In this document: one piece after another, positions 30,714 to 37,837 of the stretch
Layout: every line of letters starts with the position of its first letter
Numbering within the stretch: the first letter of the stretch is position 1
Assembly: GCF_905200055.1 (NCBI RefSeq)
Contig: NZ_CAJKIS010000022.1
Span: forward strand, 1-37,837
From: an uncultured Fusobacterium sp.
Lineage (GTDB): Bacteria > Fusobacteriota > Fusobacteriia > Fusobacteriales > Fusobacteriaceae
Direction of reading: 5' to 3'
Length of the DNA stretch: 37,837 nucleotides
Notes under the pieces: generated by a model
Told to the model about the DNA's origin: nothing
What the model saw: the letters and a program-made list of their open reading frames with translations, nothing else
Database searches by the model: none
Made by a program: the position numbers and the translations under genes

Positions 30714-33218
30714 ATGAGATTATTATATGACAGAAACAAGGCAGCAATAATTTACAAAGATAGGGAGTATTCATATAAGGAGTTATTAACAGGAATAAAA
30801 TATTATTCAACTTTATTAGGTATAAAGAAAGATAGTAAAGTAGTGGTATATGTAGAAAATAGACCAGAGATAATACAATCTTTTTTCTCTATCTGGGAAA
30901 AACAAGGGATAGCAATAGTATTAGATGCTGGATACACTCCAGAACAACTTTTATATGTTTTTAATGATGCAGAGCCAGAGTATATCTATGTAACAAATAA
31001 AAACTATAAAAATGCTGTTGCAGCAAAGGAGATGTATGGAAAATCTCTTGAGATAATAAATATAGATGATATAGTAGTACCTAAAGAGTTTCAACCTGAC
31101 AATTATGAATTAAATGTTGATAATGTAGAGGATACAGCAGTAATTTTATATACTTCAGGAACAACAGGAAATCCTAAAGGAGTTATGTTATCATATAAAA
31201 ACCTATTATCCAATGTAAATGCTATAAAAGCTATAAATTTAGTTGATGAAACAGATAGAGTATTAGCTATTCTTCCATATCATCATGTATTTCCATTAAA
31301 TATTAATTTATTAATGACAATGTATTTTGGAACATTGGTAGTTATTTTAGATGAACTATCTTCAGAAGCTCTTCGTCATGCACTTAGAGAGTATAAGATA
31401 AGTGTAATAATTGGAGTACCAAGAGTTTGGGAGATGTTACACAAAGCTATTATGAATAAAATTAATAGTAGTTGGATAACTAAAAAGATATTTAAAATTT
31501 GTCAATCTATAAATAGTAAAGCTTTGAGTAGAATTGTATTTAAGAAAGTGTATAATGAGCTTGGAGGCTCATTAAGAGTTATGGCATCTGGAGGGGCTAA
31601 GTTAGATCCAGAGGTTTCAAGAGATTATCTAACTTTAGGATTGCCAATGATAGAAGGATATGGACTTACAGAAACTTCACCTATTATAGCATTTAATAAA
31701 CCTACTAATGTAAAAGCTGGAACAGTTGGAGAAATTATTCCAGATGTAGAGGTAAAAATAGCTGAAGATGGAGAGATTCTTGTAAAAGGTGCCAATGTAA
31801 TGAAAGGGTACTATAATAATCCTACTGCAACTAAAGAGGTTATTGATGAAAATGGATTTTTCCATACTGGTGATTTAGGAAAATTTGATGGAGATCATCT
31901 TGTAATAGTTGGAAGAAAAAAAGAGATGATAGTATTATCAAATGGTAAAAATATAAATCCAGCAGATATTGAAAATGAGATTATGAAGGGAACTGATCTT
32001 ATAAAAGAGATAGCTGTAATGGAGTATAATAATCATTTGATGGCAGTTGTATATCCTGATTTTGACTTGATTAAACATAGAAATATAACTAATATAAAAG
32101 AAAGTTTAAAATGGGAGATAATTGATAAATATAATGTAACAGCTCCTAAGTATAGAAAAATTTTAGAAGTAAAAATTGTTAAAAACGAACTTCCTAAAAC
32201 AAAACTTGGAAAAGTAAGAAGATTTATGCTAAATGATTTCTTAAAAGGGGAAGTTGTAGAAGAGGGAGCAGAGGGAACAGTAGTAAATCAACAACCTAAA
32301 AAAGAGATTGAAGTTCCTGAAGAACTAAAAGAAATCTATACAACATTGAAAGAGAATATTGAGAGAAACTATGATGCTCAAGTTACTCCAGATGCTCACT
32401 TAGAATTAGATCTAGGATTAGATTCATTAGATATAGTTGAGATATTATCTTTTGTAGAGAGTAGTTATGGAGTAAAAATAAAAGAAGAGGAATTTACAAA
32501 TATAAAAAATGTCTTAACTTTAGCAGAGTTTATTAAAAATCATGGTGGAACATTTAGTAATGTAGAGATAGATTGGAAAAGTATTTTAAATGAGAGAATA
32601 GATATTGATCTTCCAAAATCAGCTTGGGTAGGAAAATTAATAAGAATTATAACAATGCCAATTTTCTCTCTATATTTTAGTTTGAAAAAAGAGTCACAAG
32701 ATAAGATTTCAAATGAACCAGCTATATATATAGGAAATCATCAAAGTTTCTTAGATGCTCTTATGTTTAATCAAGCTATACCAATGAAAATGATGAATGA
32801 TACTTATTATATAGCAACAGTAGTGCATTTTGATACTCCGCTTAGAAGATATTTAGCAGATAGAGGAAATATTTTAATAGTAGATATTAATAAAAATCTA
32901 AAGGAAACTTTACAAGTATCAGCTGAAGTTTTAAGAGAGGGTAAAAATTTAGTTATATTCCCAGAGGGAGCAAGAACAAGAGATGGAGAATTACAAGAGT
33001 TTAAAAAGACTTTTGCAATCTTATCTAAAGAGCTAAATGTACCAGTAGTGCCATTTGGAATAAAGGGAGCATATAAGGCTATGCCATATGGAAGTAAATT
33101 CCCAAGTATGTATCCTATTAAGATAAAATTCTTTGATAAGATATATCCAGAAAATCTAACAATCGAAGAGATTGTAGAGAAGAGTAAGGAAGAGATTCAA
33201 AGTTGGTTAATGAGATAG
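30714..33218 (+). CDS. Acyl-activating ligase / acyl carrier domain / PlsC acyltransferase fusion
   Basis: This 834-residue fusion has three parts. First, an AMP-binding long-chain acyl-CoA or acyl-ACP synthetase (about 1-510) with LYTSGTTGNPKGVMLS (145-160), GYGLTETSP near 316-324 and the TGD.....GR.KE..V.S.G.NI block near 381-412. Second, an acyl-carrier domain (about 540-615) with LGLDSLDIVE, where Ser571 is the phosphopantetheine site. Third, a 1-acyl-glycerol-3-phosphate acyltransferase-type domain (about 640-834) with HQSFLD (His676, Asp681) and FPEGARTRDG (Glu751). It resembles Aas, which re-acylates lysophospholipids, but with an integral ACP between. Predicted job: load a free fatty acid onto its own carrier and pass it to a lysolipid at the membrane. 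SD is GGGAGG. Confidence 0.9.
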   Translation: MRLLYDRNKAAIIYKDREYSYKELLTGIKYYSTLLGIKKDSKVVVYVENRPEIIQSFFSIWEKQGIAIVLDAGYTPEQLLYVFNDAEPEYIYVTNKNYKNAVAAKEMYGKSLEIINIDDIVVPKEFQPDNYELNVDNVEDTAVILYTSGTTGNPKGVMLSYKNLLSNVNAIKAINLVDETDRVLAILPYHHVFPLNINLLMTMYFGTLVVILDELSSEALRHALREYKISVIIGVPRVWEMLHKAIMNKINSSWITKKIFKICQSINSKALSRIVFKKVYNELGGSLRVMASGGAKLDPEVSRDYLTLGLPMIEGYGLTETSPIIAFNKPTNVKAGTVGEIIPDVEVKIAEDGEILVKGANVMKGYYNNPTATKEVIDENGFFHTGDLGKFDGDHLVIVGRKKEMIVLSNGKNINPADIENEIMKGTDLIKEIAVMEYNNHLMAVVYPDFDLIKHRNITNIKESLKWEIIDKYNVTAPKYRKILEVKIVKNELPKTKLGKVRRFMLNDFLKGEVVEEGAEGTVVNQQPKKEIEVPEELKEIYTTLKENIERNYDAQVTPDAHLELDLGLDSLDIVEILSFVESSYGVKIKEEEFTNIKNVLTLAEFIKNHGGTFSNVEIDWKSILNERIDIDLPKSAWVGKLIRIITMPIFSLYFSLKKESQDKISNEPAIYIGNHQSFLDALMFNQAIPMKMMNDTYYIATVVHFDTPLRRYLADRGNILIVDINKNLKETLQVSAEVLREGKNLVIFPEGARTRDGELQEFKKTFAILSKELNVPVVPFGIKGAYKAMPYGSKFPSMYPIKIKFFDKIYPENLTIEEIVEKSKEEIQSWLMR

Positions 33219-33248
33219 ATCTATTAAAAAGCCCGGGATGGAAGAGAT

Positions 33249-33983
33249 ATGGAAAATAGAATAAGAGAGATATTATCTAAATATAATGGAATATTTAGTG
33301 TAATAATAAAAGATTCTTTTGGAAATAGAATATCAATAAATGAAGATAGAGTTTTTTTATCAGCAAGTATAATAAAACTTTATATATTAAGTTGTATATC
33401 AAAATCAGATTATAATAAAATAATTAGACTAGAAGATAGAGATAAAGTAGAAGGAAATGGATTGTTAAAATCTTTAAATAGTGGCTTAGAATTTACAGTA
33501 AAAGATCTTGCATATTTTATGATTTGTTTAAGTGATAATACAGCTACTAATATTTTAATAGACTATCTAGGAATGGAAAATATCAATAGATTTATAAAAG
33601 AGAATGGTTATTGTGACACTATTTTAGGTAGAAAGATGATGGATTCAGAAGCTAAGAAAATGGGAAAGGATAATTTTACCTCTTCAAAAGATAGTGAAAA
33701 AGTATTAGATATTTTATGTAATGATGAAGATTGTTTAGATATGCTAAAAAATCAAGCTTGTAATAATAAGTTACATCTACATATTCCAGAAGAAGAAATA
33801 TTAGCACATAAAACAGGAGAGTTGCCATCTGTTGAGCATGATGTTGGAAGGTTATATTTTAAAAATGGCTGGGTTGATATATTGGTTTTTACTCAAGGTT
33901 TAAAAAAGAATATAGATGGAATACTTATAAATAATGAAATAGGAAAAATTGTTTATGAGTATTATAAAAATAGAGGCTATTAA
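33249..33983 (+). CDS. Class A beta-lactamase-like serine hydrolase without signal peptide
   Basis: This 244-residue protein shows the serine penicillin-recognising fold: SIIK (Ser40, Lys43), SDN at 95-97 and HKTG (187-190). The omega-loop region reads LGRKMMDSEAKKMGKDN, with no clear equivalent of the Glu166 deacylation residue and its ExxLN context. That pattern is seen in a beta-lactamase-related group whose hydrolytic activity is doubtful. No N-terminal signal or membrane segment is seen (it begins MENRIREILSKYNGIF), so it looks cytoplasmic, unlike real beta-lactamases. Annotate it as a serine hydrolase, not as a resistance gene. Last gene of its operon; its stop codon lies in the loop of a terminator. 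Confidence 0.8.
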   Translation: MENRIREILSKYNGIFSVIIKDSFGNRISINEDRVFLSASIIKLYILSCISKSDYNKIIRLEDRDKVEGNGLLKSLNSGLEFTVKDLAYFMICLSDNTATNILIDYLGMENINRFIKENGYCDTILGRKMMDSEAKKMGKDNFTSSKDSEKVLDILCNDEDCLDMLKNQACNNKLHLHIPEEEILAHKTGELPSVEHDVGRLYFKNGWVDILVFTQGLKKNIDGILINNEIGKIVYEYYKNRGY

Positions 33984-33997
33984 TAGCCTCTATTTTT
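33966..33997. terminator. Perfect bidirectional terminator containing a stop codon in its loop
   Basis: A 14-base arm (33966-33979) pairs without mismatch with 33984-33997 around a TTAA loop. The stop codon TAA of the beta-lactamase-like gene is 33981-33983. The arms end in A5 and T5, so both convergent genes (the next ends at 34012 on the minus strand) can use it. Confidence 0.9.
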
Positions 33998-34011
33998 CAT
34001 TATCTATCAAA

Positions 34012-35175
34012 TTACTTATTTAAAAAATCAAGAGCATATTGAGCATAAAATGCTACACCATATTTGAATGCGTCTTCATCAACATTAAATTTACCATGGT
34101 GGTGAGGATAGATAATTCCTTTAGCTTCATTTCTAGCACCAAGTCTAGTCATAACTCCAGGAACAATAGAAGAGAACTCAGAGAAATCTTCTCCACCAGT
34201 ACTAGGTGGAAGATTAAGTACATTTTCTTTTCCTACAAGTTTATTAGCAGTTTCTTGAGCTATCTTAGCACACTCATCATCGTTGATAGTAGGTTTAACA
34301 CAAGACTCATACTCTACTTCAGCAGTAGCTCTATATGTTTCAGCAGTAAATTTAGCTATTCTTTCAATAGCAGCAGATACTACATCTTTGTATTCAGGTC
34401 TAAAATATCTAACAGTTCCTTCTAATACGGCAGTAGGAGCGATAACATTAAATCTAGTACCAGATTTAATAGAACCAGTAGTTACAACTACAGGGTCAAA
34501 AGGATTTAGCTCTCTACTAACAATAGATTGTAGATTCATAACAGTAGCAGCTCCAACAACAACAGCATCAACACATTGTTCAGGTCTAGCTCCATGTCCA
34601 CCTTTTCCTGTAATAGTTATTTTAAAAGAATCAGCAGATGCCATTCTAGGACCAGCATCAGCATTGATAGTTCCAGTAGGCATATCAGAAGAGATATGAA
34701 TACCCATTACTCCATCTACACCATCTAAAACTCCCTCTGCAACCATTGCTGCTGCTCCCCTTCCTACCTCTTCTCCTGGTTGGAAGAAAAATTTAACAGT
34801 TCCTTTAATCTCATCTTTCATTTGGTTTAAGACTTTAACAGCTCCTAAAAGCATAGCTCCATGAGTATCATGTCCACAAGCATGCATAAGTCCATGAACT
34901 TTAGAAGCATATTCAACATCAGTTTCCTCTACAACTGCTAAAGCATCAATATCTCCTCTAAGAGACACAGTTTTACCAGGTGTATTTCCATGGATAGTAG
35001 CTACAACTCCAGTTCCAGCTACACTTTTATATTCAACCCCCATTTTATCTAACTCTTCTTTTATCCTTGTAGAAGTATTAAACTCCTTCATACTAGGTTC
35101 AGGATTCATGTGAAACTCTCTTCTCATTTTAACAACATACTCTTGTACTTCTTTTGCTAAATCTAATGTTCTCAT
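34012..35175 (-). CDS. M20-family amidohydrolase (hippurate/N-acyl-amino-acid hydrolase type)
   Basis: This 387-residue metallo-peptidase-like enzyme cleaves N-acyl groups from amino acids or related amides in the family. Metal-ligand motifs are visible: HACGHDTHG with Cys100 and His102, FFQPGEEVGRG with Glu135 and Glu136, GIHISSD for a further His, and PSTGGEDFSEFS near the C-terminus. Length and Cys ligand are typical of the IAA-amino acid hydrolase/hippuricase group. The exact substrate is not determined by sequence. It lies 24 bases downstream of panF in a minus-strand operon, so import of an amide or pantothenate-like compound may be linked. SD is AAGGAGG. Confidence 0.9.
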   Translation of the reverse strand: MRTLDLAKEVQEYVVKMRREFHMNPEPSMKEFNTSTRIKEELDKMGVEYKSVAGTGVVATIHGNTPGKTVSLRGDIDALAVVEETDVEYASKVHGLMHACGHDTHGAMLLGAVKVLNQMKDEIKGTVKFFFQPGEEVGRGAAAMVAEGVLDGVDGVMGIHISSDMPTGTINADAGPRMASADSFKITITGKGGHGARPEQCVDAVVVGAATVMNLQSIVSRELNPFDPVVVTTGSIKSGTRFNVIAPTAVLEGTVRYFRPEYKDVVSAAIERIAKFTAETYRATAEVEYESCVKPTINDDECAKIAQETANKLVGKENVLNLPPSTGGEDFSEFSSIVPGVMTRLGARNEAKGIIYPHHHGKFNVDEDAFKYGVAFYAQYALDFLNK

Positions 35176-35199
35176 AAAATTCCTCCTTTAAAAAGTTAA

Positions 35200-36645
35200 T
35201 TATTTTTCAGAAAAAAATAGTTCATTTACTTTTTCAGAATTAGGCTTTCCAAAATATGATCCTATTGTAAACAGTAAAACAGAGAATACAATAGTTGGTA
35301 CAATTTGGTGCATATTCATAATTTTAATATTCATAATAACTGTGTATAGATAGAAAACTACACTAAATATCATTGAAACAGCAGCTCCAGTGGCATTTGC
35401 TCTTTTCCAGTATAGGCCAAAAAGTATAGGACAGAAGAAAGCTGCCTCTTGTCCAGCAAGTGCAAAAAGATTTATCCATACTAATAGTTTAGGTGGATTT
35501 AAAGCTAGTACAAATACAATTATTCCTAATAGAAGAGAAGTTGCAAAAGATAGCTTTTTAATCTTACTTTCACTAGGATTTTTATCAATATAGTTGATAT
35601 ACAGATCTTTTACAATGGCAGCAGATGACATAATTAAAAGAGAGTCAACTGATGACATAATAGCTGCTAAAGGTCCAGCAATAAATACTCCAGCAAGAAT
35701 AGGGTGCATATTTTTTATAGCAAGAATAGGAATAATTTTATCTCCTACTTCTACTCCAGGTTCAACAGCAGCTCCCATAACTCCAACTAAGTGCATTCCA
35801 AGCATAAGAATTCCAACAATAGATGTTCCGATAATCATAGCTCTGTGCATAGCTTTACTATCTTTAAATCCCATACATCTTACTTCAGTAACTGGAAGTC
35901 CTAATATTCCAACTCCAACAAGCATCCAGAAAGATAGGATAAATGGCTTAGAAACAGCTCCATTACTATCTGGTGTTAAAAGATTAGGATTAGTTTTTAG
36001 AAGAGTTTGCATAATATTTTCCATACCATTTCCTTTTTCTAAAATGATAAAGAAAAGAAGTCCAGTTGCTAATAACATAACAATACCTTGGATAGCATCT
36101 GTTATAGTAACAGCTCTAAATCCTCCAAATGTAGTATAAATGATTACTACAGCAGTAAATAGAATAAGTCCGAAATTATATGAAAGCCCTGTTACACTTT
36201 CAAACAATCTAGCTCCTCCAACAAATTGAGCAACAATAGTTCCTATAAAGAAGATTAGCATCATAAAAGAAGCAAGAACTATAACTAAGTTACTTTCATA
36301 TCTAGCTCTTAAATAGTCAGTTATAGTAACACCATTTATTTTTCTAGATATAATAGCAAGTTTTTTTCCAAGTATTCCAAGGGTAAAGAAAGCAGTTGGA
36401 ACTTGAATACAAGCTAGAAATACCCAACTTAACCCTAAGTTATAGGCAACACCAGGACCACCAATAAAAGAACTTGCTCCTACATATGAGCTGATTAGAG
36501 TCATTGCTAAAACTAATCCCCCCATACTTCTACTACCAATAAAGTATTCTTCCATAAACTTTCCAGCTTTATGTTTATGTTTACCAGTTTGCCAAGCTAT
36601 AACTAAAATAGCTAAAATATATATAAAAATTGGAATTATTAACAT
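35200..36645 (-). CDS. panF: Sodium/pantothenate symporter PanF
   Basis: This 481-residue carrier of the SSS family has about 12-13 helices. PanF-like stretches include EEYFIGSRSMGGLVLAMTLI, SYVGASSFIGGPGVAYNLGL near the first substrate helix, TFGGFRAVTITDAIQG and AGPLAAIMSSVDSLLIMSSA, with the Na+ site Ser pair. It takes up pantothenate, the coenzyme A precursor, with Na+. The assignment is strengthened by the preceding small YhdT-type gene, which overlaps it by seven bases, as yhdT-panF do in enterobacteria. SD is AAGGAGA. panK or other CoA genes are not in the window. Confidence 0.9.
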   Translation of the reverse strand: MLIIPIFIYILAILVIAWQTGKHKHKAGKFMEEYFIGSRSMGGLVLAMTLISSYVGASSFIGGPGVAYNLGLSWVFLACIQVPTAFFTLGILGKKLAIISRKINGVTITDYLRARYESNLVIVLASFMMLIFFIGTIVAQFVGGARLFESVTGLSYNFGLILFTAVVIIYTTFGGFRAVTITDAIQGIVMLLATGLLFFIILEKGNGMENIMQTLLKTNPNLLTPDSNGAVSKPFILSFWMLVGVGILGLPVTEVRCMGFKDSKAMHRAMIIGTSIVGILMLGMHLVGVMGAAVEPGVEVGDKIIPILAIKNMHPILAGVFIAGPLAAIMSSVDSLLIMSSAAIVKDLYINYIDKNPSESKIKKLSFATSLLLGIIVFVLALNPPKLLVWINLFALAGQEAAFFCPILFGLYWKRANATGAAVSMIFSVVFYLYTVIMNIKIMNMHQIVPTIVFSVLLFTIGSYFGKPNSEKVNELFFSEK

Positions 36646-36899
36646 TTATCTTTCTCCTTTTCCTCTAAATCAATTTCTTTAAAAAAGAACTTTATAGCCA
36701 CCCAAACTAAGATGTTTATAAATACAAGACCAACTACACATGAGAAGAAAAACCATCTAGGAAGCCCCAAAATATAGATATACTCACTAGGATCTTTCCC
36801 CTCATCAATGTATCCCCAGAAATACCACCATACAAAATAGATTAAATACAATATAATTGTAATTAATGCTTCTTTGTTAATTTGTTTCTTTATATCCAT
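36639..36899 (-). CDS. yhdT: YhdT-type small membrane protein (DUF997) paired with PanF
   Basis: From the start MDIKKQINKEALITI (36899) it has 86 residues with two hydrophobic segments (about 10-30 and 48-72). WWYFWGY and LPRWFFFSCVVG are the DUF997/YhdT hallmarks. An upstream in-frame ATG at 36959 would add 20 residues, but a perfect SD (AAGGAGGG) stands just before the chosen one, so the longer start is rejected. The stop overlaps the panF start (AAATGTTAA), so translation is coupled. YhdT-type proteins are thought to be small subunits or helpers of PanF-like symporters. Confidence 0.9.
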   Translation of the reverse strand: MDIKKQINKEALITIILYLIYFVWWYFWGYIDEGKDPSEYIYILGLPRWFFFSCVVGLVFINILVWVAIKFFFKEIDLEEKEKDKC

Positions 36900-36930
36900 T
36901 TTTCCCTCCTTAAAAATGTATTTGACATCT

Positions 36931-36959
36931 ATAATAGCCCAAAAGCAAAAAAAAAGCAA
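36931..36959 (-). promoter_or_regulatory. Predicted promoter for yhdT-panF-M20 operon
   Basis: Read on the minus strand, TTGCTT (plus 36954-36959) and TATTAT (plus 36931-36936) are spaced by 17 bases. It stands about 32 bases before the yhdT start at 36899. Confidence 0.55.
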
Positions 36960-36972
36960 TATAAAATAATAG

Positions 36973-37001
36973 TTGAGGATATTTTAGATTTGATGTATAA
37001 T
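36973..37001 (+). promoter_or_regulatory. Predicted promoter for the YczE-type gene
   Basis: TTGAGG (36973-36978) and a perfect TATAAT (36996-37001) are spaced by 17 bases, 41 bases before the start codon. It is divergent from the yhdT promoter, with 13 bases between the -35 boxes. Confidence 0.65.
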
Positions 37002-37042
37002 AACTATTTGAAATATATAAAATAGAATTAGAGAGGAAAGAG

Positions 37043-37684
37043 ATGAAAAAATATTTAAAACTTTTTACTGGAATGTTTTTATGTGCTTTAGGGTGTGTGA
37101 TGATAATTAAAGCCGATTTTGGATCAGCTCCTTGGGATGTTTTGCATCAAGGGATATCAAAAACAATAGGAGTTACAATAGGACAAGCAAGTATAACTTT
37201 AGGGATATTTATAGTATTGTTAGATATATTTTTAGGGCAACCAATAGGGATAGGAACAGTATTAAATTTTTTAAGTATAGGGATTTTTATGGATCTTATA
37301 TTTTATTTTAATCTTATTCCAGAAAGTTCATCAATTGTTTATAGAATATTTTTATTAGTTGTAGGGATATTTTTCTATGCTTATGGAACTTTTTTGTATA
37401 TGGTACAGGGAATGGGATGTGGTCCAAGAGATGGATTTATGCAAATTCTTACTAAAAGAACAAGATTCTCTGTTGGAGTTATAAAGAATGGAATAGAGAT
37501 AATGGCATTTTCATTAGGATGGCTTTTAGGTGGAAATTTAGGGATAGGAACAATAGCAACAGCACTTGGATTAGGAACTTCTCTAGCTTTTATTTTAAAG
37601 TTTTATGATGTAGATTTGAAAGAGTTAAAACATAAAACAATAAAAGAGGAGATAGTTTCTTTTAAAAAGAAAATAAAATTATAA
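37043..37684 (+). CDS. YczE/YyaS/YitT-type membrane protein
   Basis: This 213-residue protein has five or six hydrophobic segments. Family marks are GCVMIIKADFGSAPWDVLHQG (18-38), GIGTVLNFLSIGIFMDL near 73-89, and GMGCGPRDGFMQILTKRT, matching the YczE family repeat of GxGxxPxDxf type. Function in the family is unclear; B. subtilis YczE influences surfactin production, and no such system is here. SD is GAGAGGAAAG. Transcribed from its own promoter; a non-coding repeat follows, with no clear terminator. Confidence 0.85.
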   Translation: MKKYLKLFTGMFLCALGCVMIIKADFGSAPWDVLHQGISKTIGVTIGQASITLGIFIVLLDIFLGQPIGIGTVLNFLSIGIFMDLIFYFNLIPESSSIVYRIFLLVVGIFFYAYGTFLYMVQGMGCGPRDGFMQILTKRTRFSVGVIKNGIEIMAFSLGWLLGGNLGIGTIATALGLGTSLAFILKFYDVDLKELKHKTIKEEIVSFKKKIKL

Positions 37685-37837
37685 CTTATCTAGCTAAACT
37701 TAGTTATCTAGCACATTGCTAAGTTTTGACAAAGTACCTTTGTATTTAGCGATTATTCATCAAGTTAAGTTATCAAAACTTATATTTTAAATATCAGCTA
37801 AATTCCATGTCAAAGAATAAAGAGAGAGTAATACTCA
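37685..37837. repeat. Non-coding region with an inverted, partial copy of the left-end repeat
   Basis: There is no ORF. Read on the minus strand, it starts with CTTTATTC and GACATGG (plus 37805-37811). A 15-base block identical to 143-157 follows (plus 37774-37788), at almost the same spacing as the left copy. Two hairpins follow, ACAAAG/CTTTGT (37729-37734, 37738-37743) and AAACTTAG/CTAAGTTT (37696-37703, 37719-37726). The hairpin sequences differ from the left copy but their geometry (3-base loop, then 15-17-base loop) is the same. The window ends inside the element. Confidence 0.65.

Noticed and set aside
34283..34699. Plus-strand ORFs inside the M20 amidohydrolase (also 34039-34425)
   Set aside because: Antisense shadows of a clearly conserved gene; no ribosome site or recognisable protein.
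35594..36139. 181-codon plus-strand ORF inside panF
   Set aside because: Antisense shadow of a well-recognised symporter; the product is Ile/Pro-rich without domain logic.
36900..36959. Twenty-codon longer start for the YhdT-type protein
   Set aside because: It would run through the predicted promoter and SD; the start at 36899 has AAGGAGGG at correct distance.
1..37837. CRISPR array, prophage, transposase, toxin-antitoxin pair
   Set aside because: No regularly spaced repeats, no recognisable mobile-element proteins and no typical pair were seen anywhere; the gene set is mainly housekeeping and envelope.

Overview
The window looks like a chromosomal segment of a Fusobacterium-type bacterium. 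The DNA is strongly A+T rich, with AGA, ATA and TTA codons dominating. Yet it encodes a Gram-negative envelope (BamA, TamB-like, Skp/OmpH, LpxD, KdsB) next to genes with a Clostridia-like flavour (KtrAB, a free-standing DUF2344 protein, a MocR regulator beside pdxS). Genus is inferred from this mix and not proven. I see no rRNA, tRNA, CRISPR array, phage or transposase gene.

Layout. (1) 1-245: non-coding dispersed repeat with several hairpins. A partial, diverged, inverted copy ends the window (37685-37837). (2) 246-2139: molybdenum cofactor block, with mog on the minus strand and modA-like plus moaC on the plus strand, driven from back-to-back promoters. (3) 2312-15033: a long plus-strand run of K+ uptake (ktrB, ktrA), tRNA and rRNA modification (mnmG, rsmG) and outer-membrane assembly (tamB-like, bamA, skp, lpxD). 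(4) 15034-17454: a new promoter, then a DUF2344 protein, serS and an overlapping EcfT-like membrane protein. (5) 17467-18545: fba with its own promoter and terminator. (6) 18571-21251: pdxS divergent from a MocR/PdxR-type regulator with two palindromic operator-like sites between them, then a 34-codon membrane peptide. (7) 21257-25911: minus-strand M48 lipoprotein protease, histidine phosphatase and EI24 membrane protein, divergent from kdsB and an unusual SpoIID/LytB lipoprotein. (8) 25925-29038: minus-strand sodium symporter, then a three-gene envelope cluster ending in an L,D-transpeptidase-like protein. (9) 29222-33997: plus-strand five-gene unit of hemolysin III-type protein, atypical response regulator, 48-codon protein, acyl-ACP ligase/ACP/PlsC fusion and beta-lactamase-like protein. 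(10) 34012-36959: minus-strand YhdT-type protein, PanF and M20 amidohydrolase. (11) 36973-37684: YczE/YitT-type membrane protein.

Much of the window serves the envelope: LPS precursors (lpxD, kdsB), outer-membrane protein insertion (bamA, skp, tamB), lipid acylation (the ligase fusion) and peptidoglycan enzymes (SpoIID-like, L,D-transpeptidase-like, beta-lactamase-like). The most unusual observation is that the SpoIID/LytB protein (24285-25865) appears circularly permuted. The half that is normally C-terminal comes first, right after the lipoprotein signal. The half that is normally N-terminal comes last and stops at the matching break point. Other points of note are a receiver domain lacking its Mg2+-binding acids, the three-domain acyl ligase fusion, the paired pdxS/pdxR operators, an inverted repeat over the fba promoter and the inverted repeat copies at both window ends.
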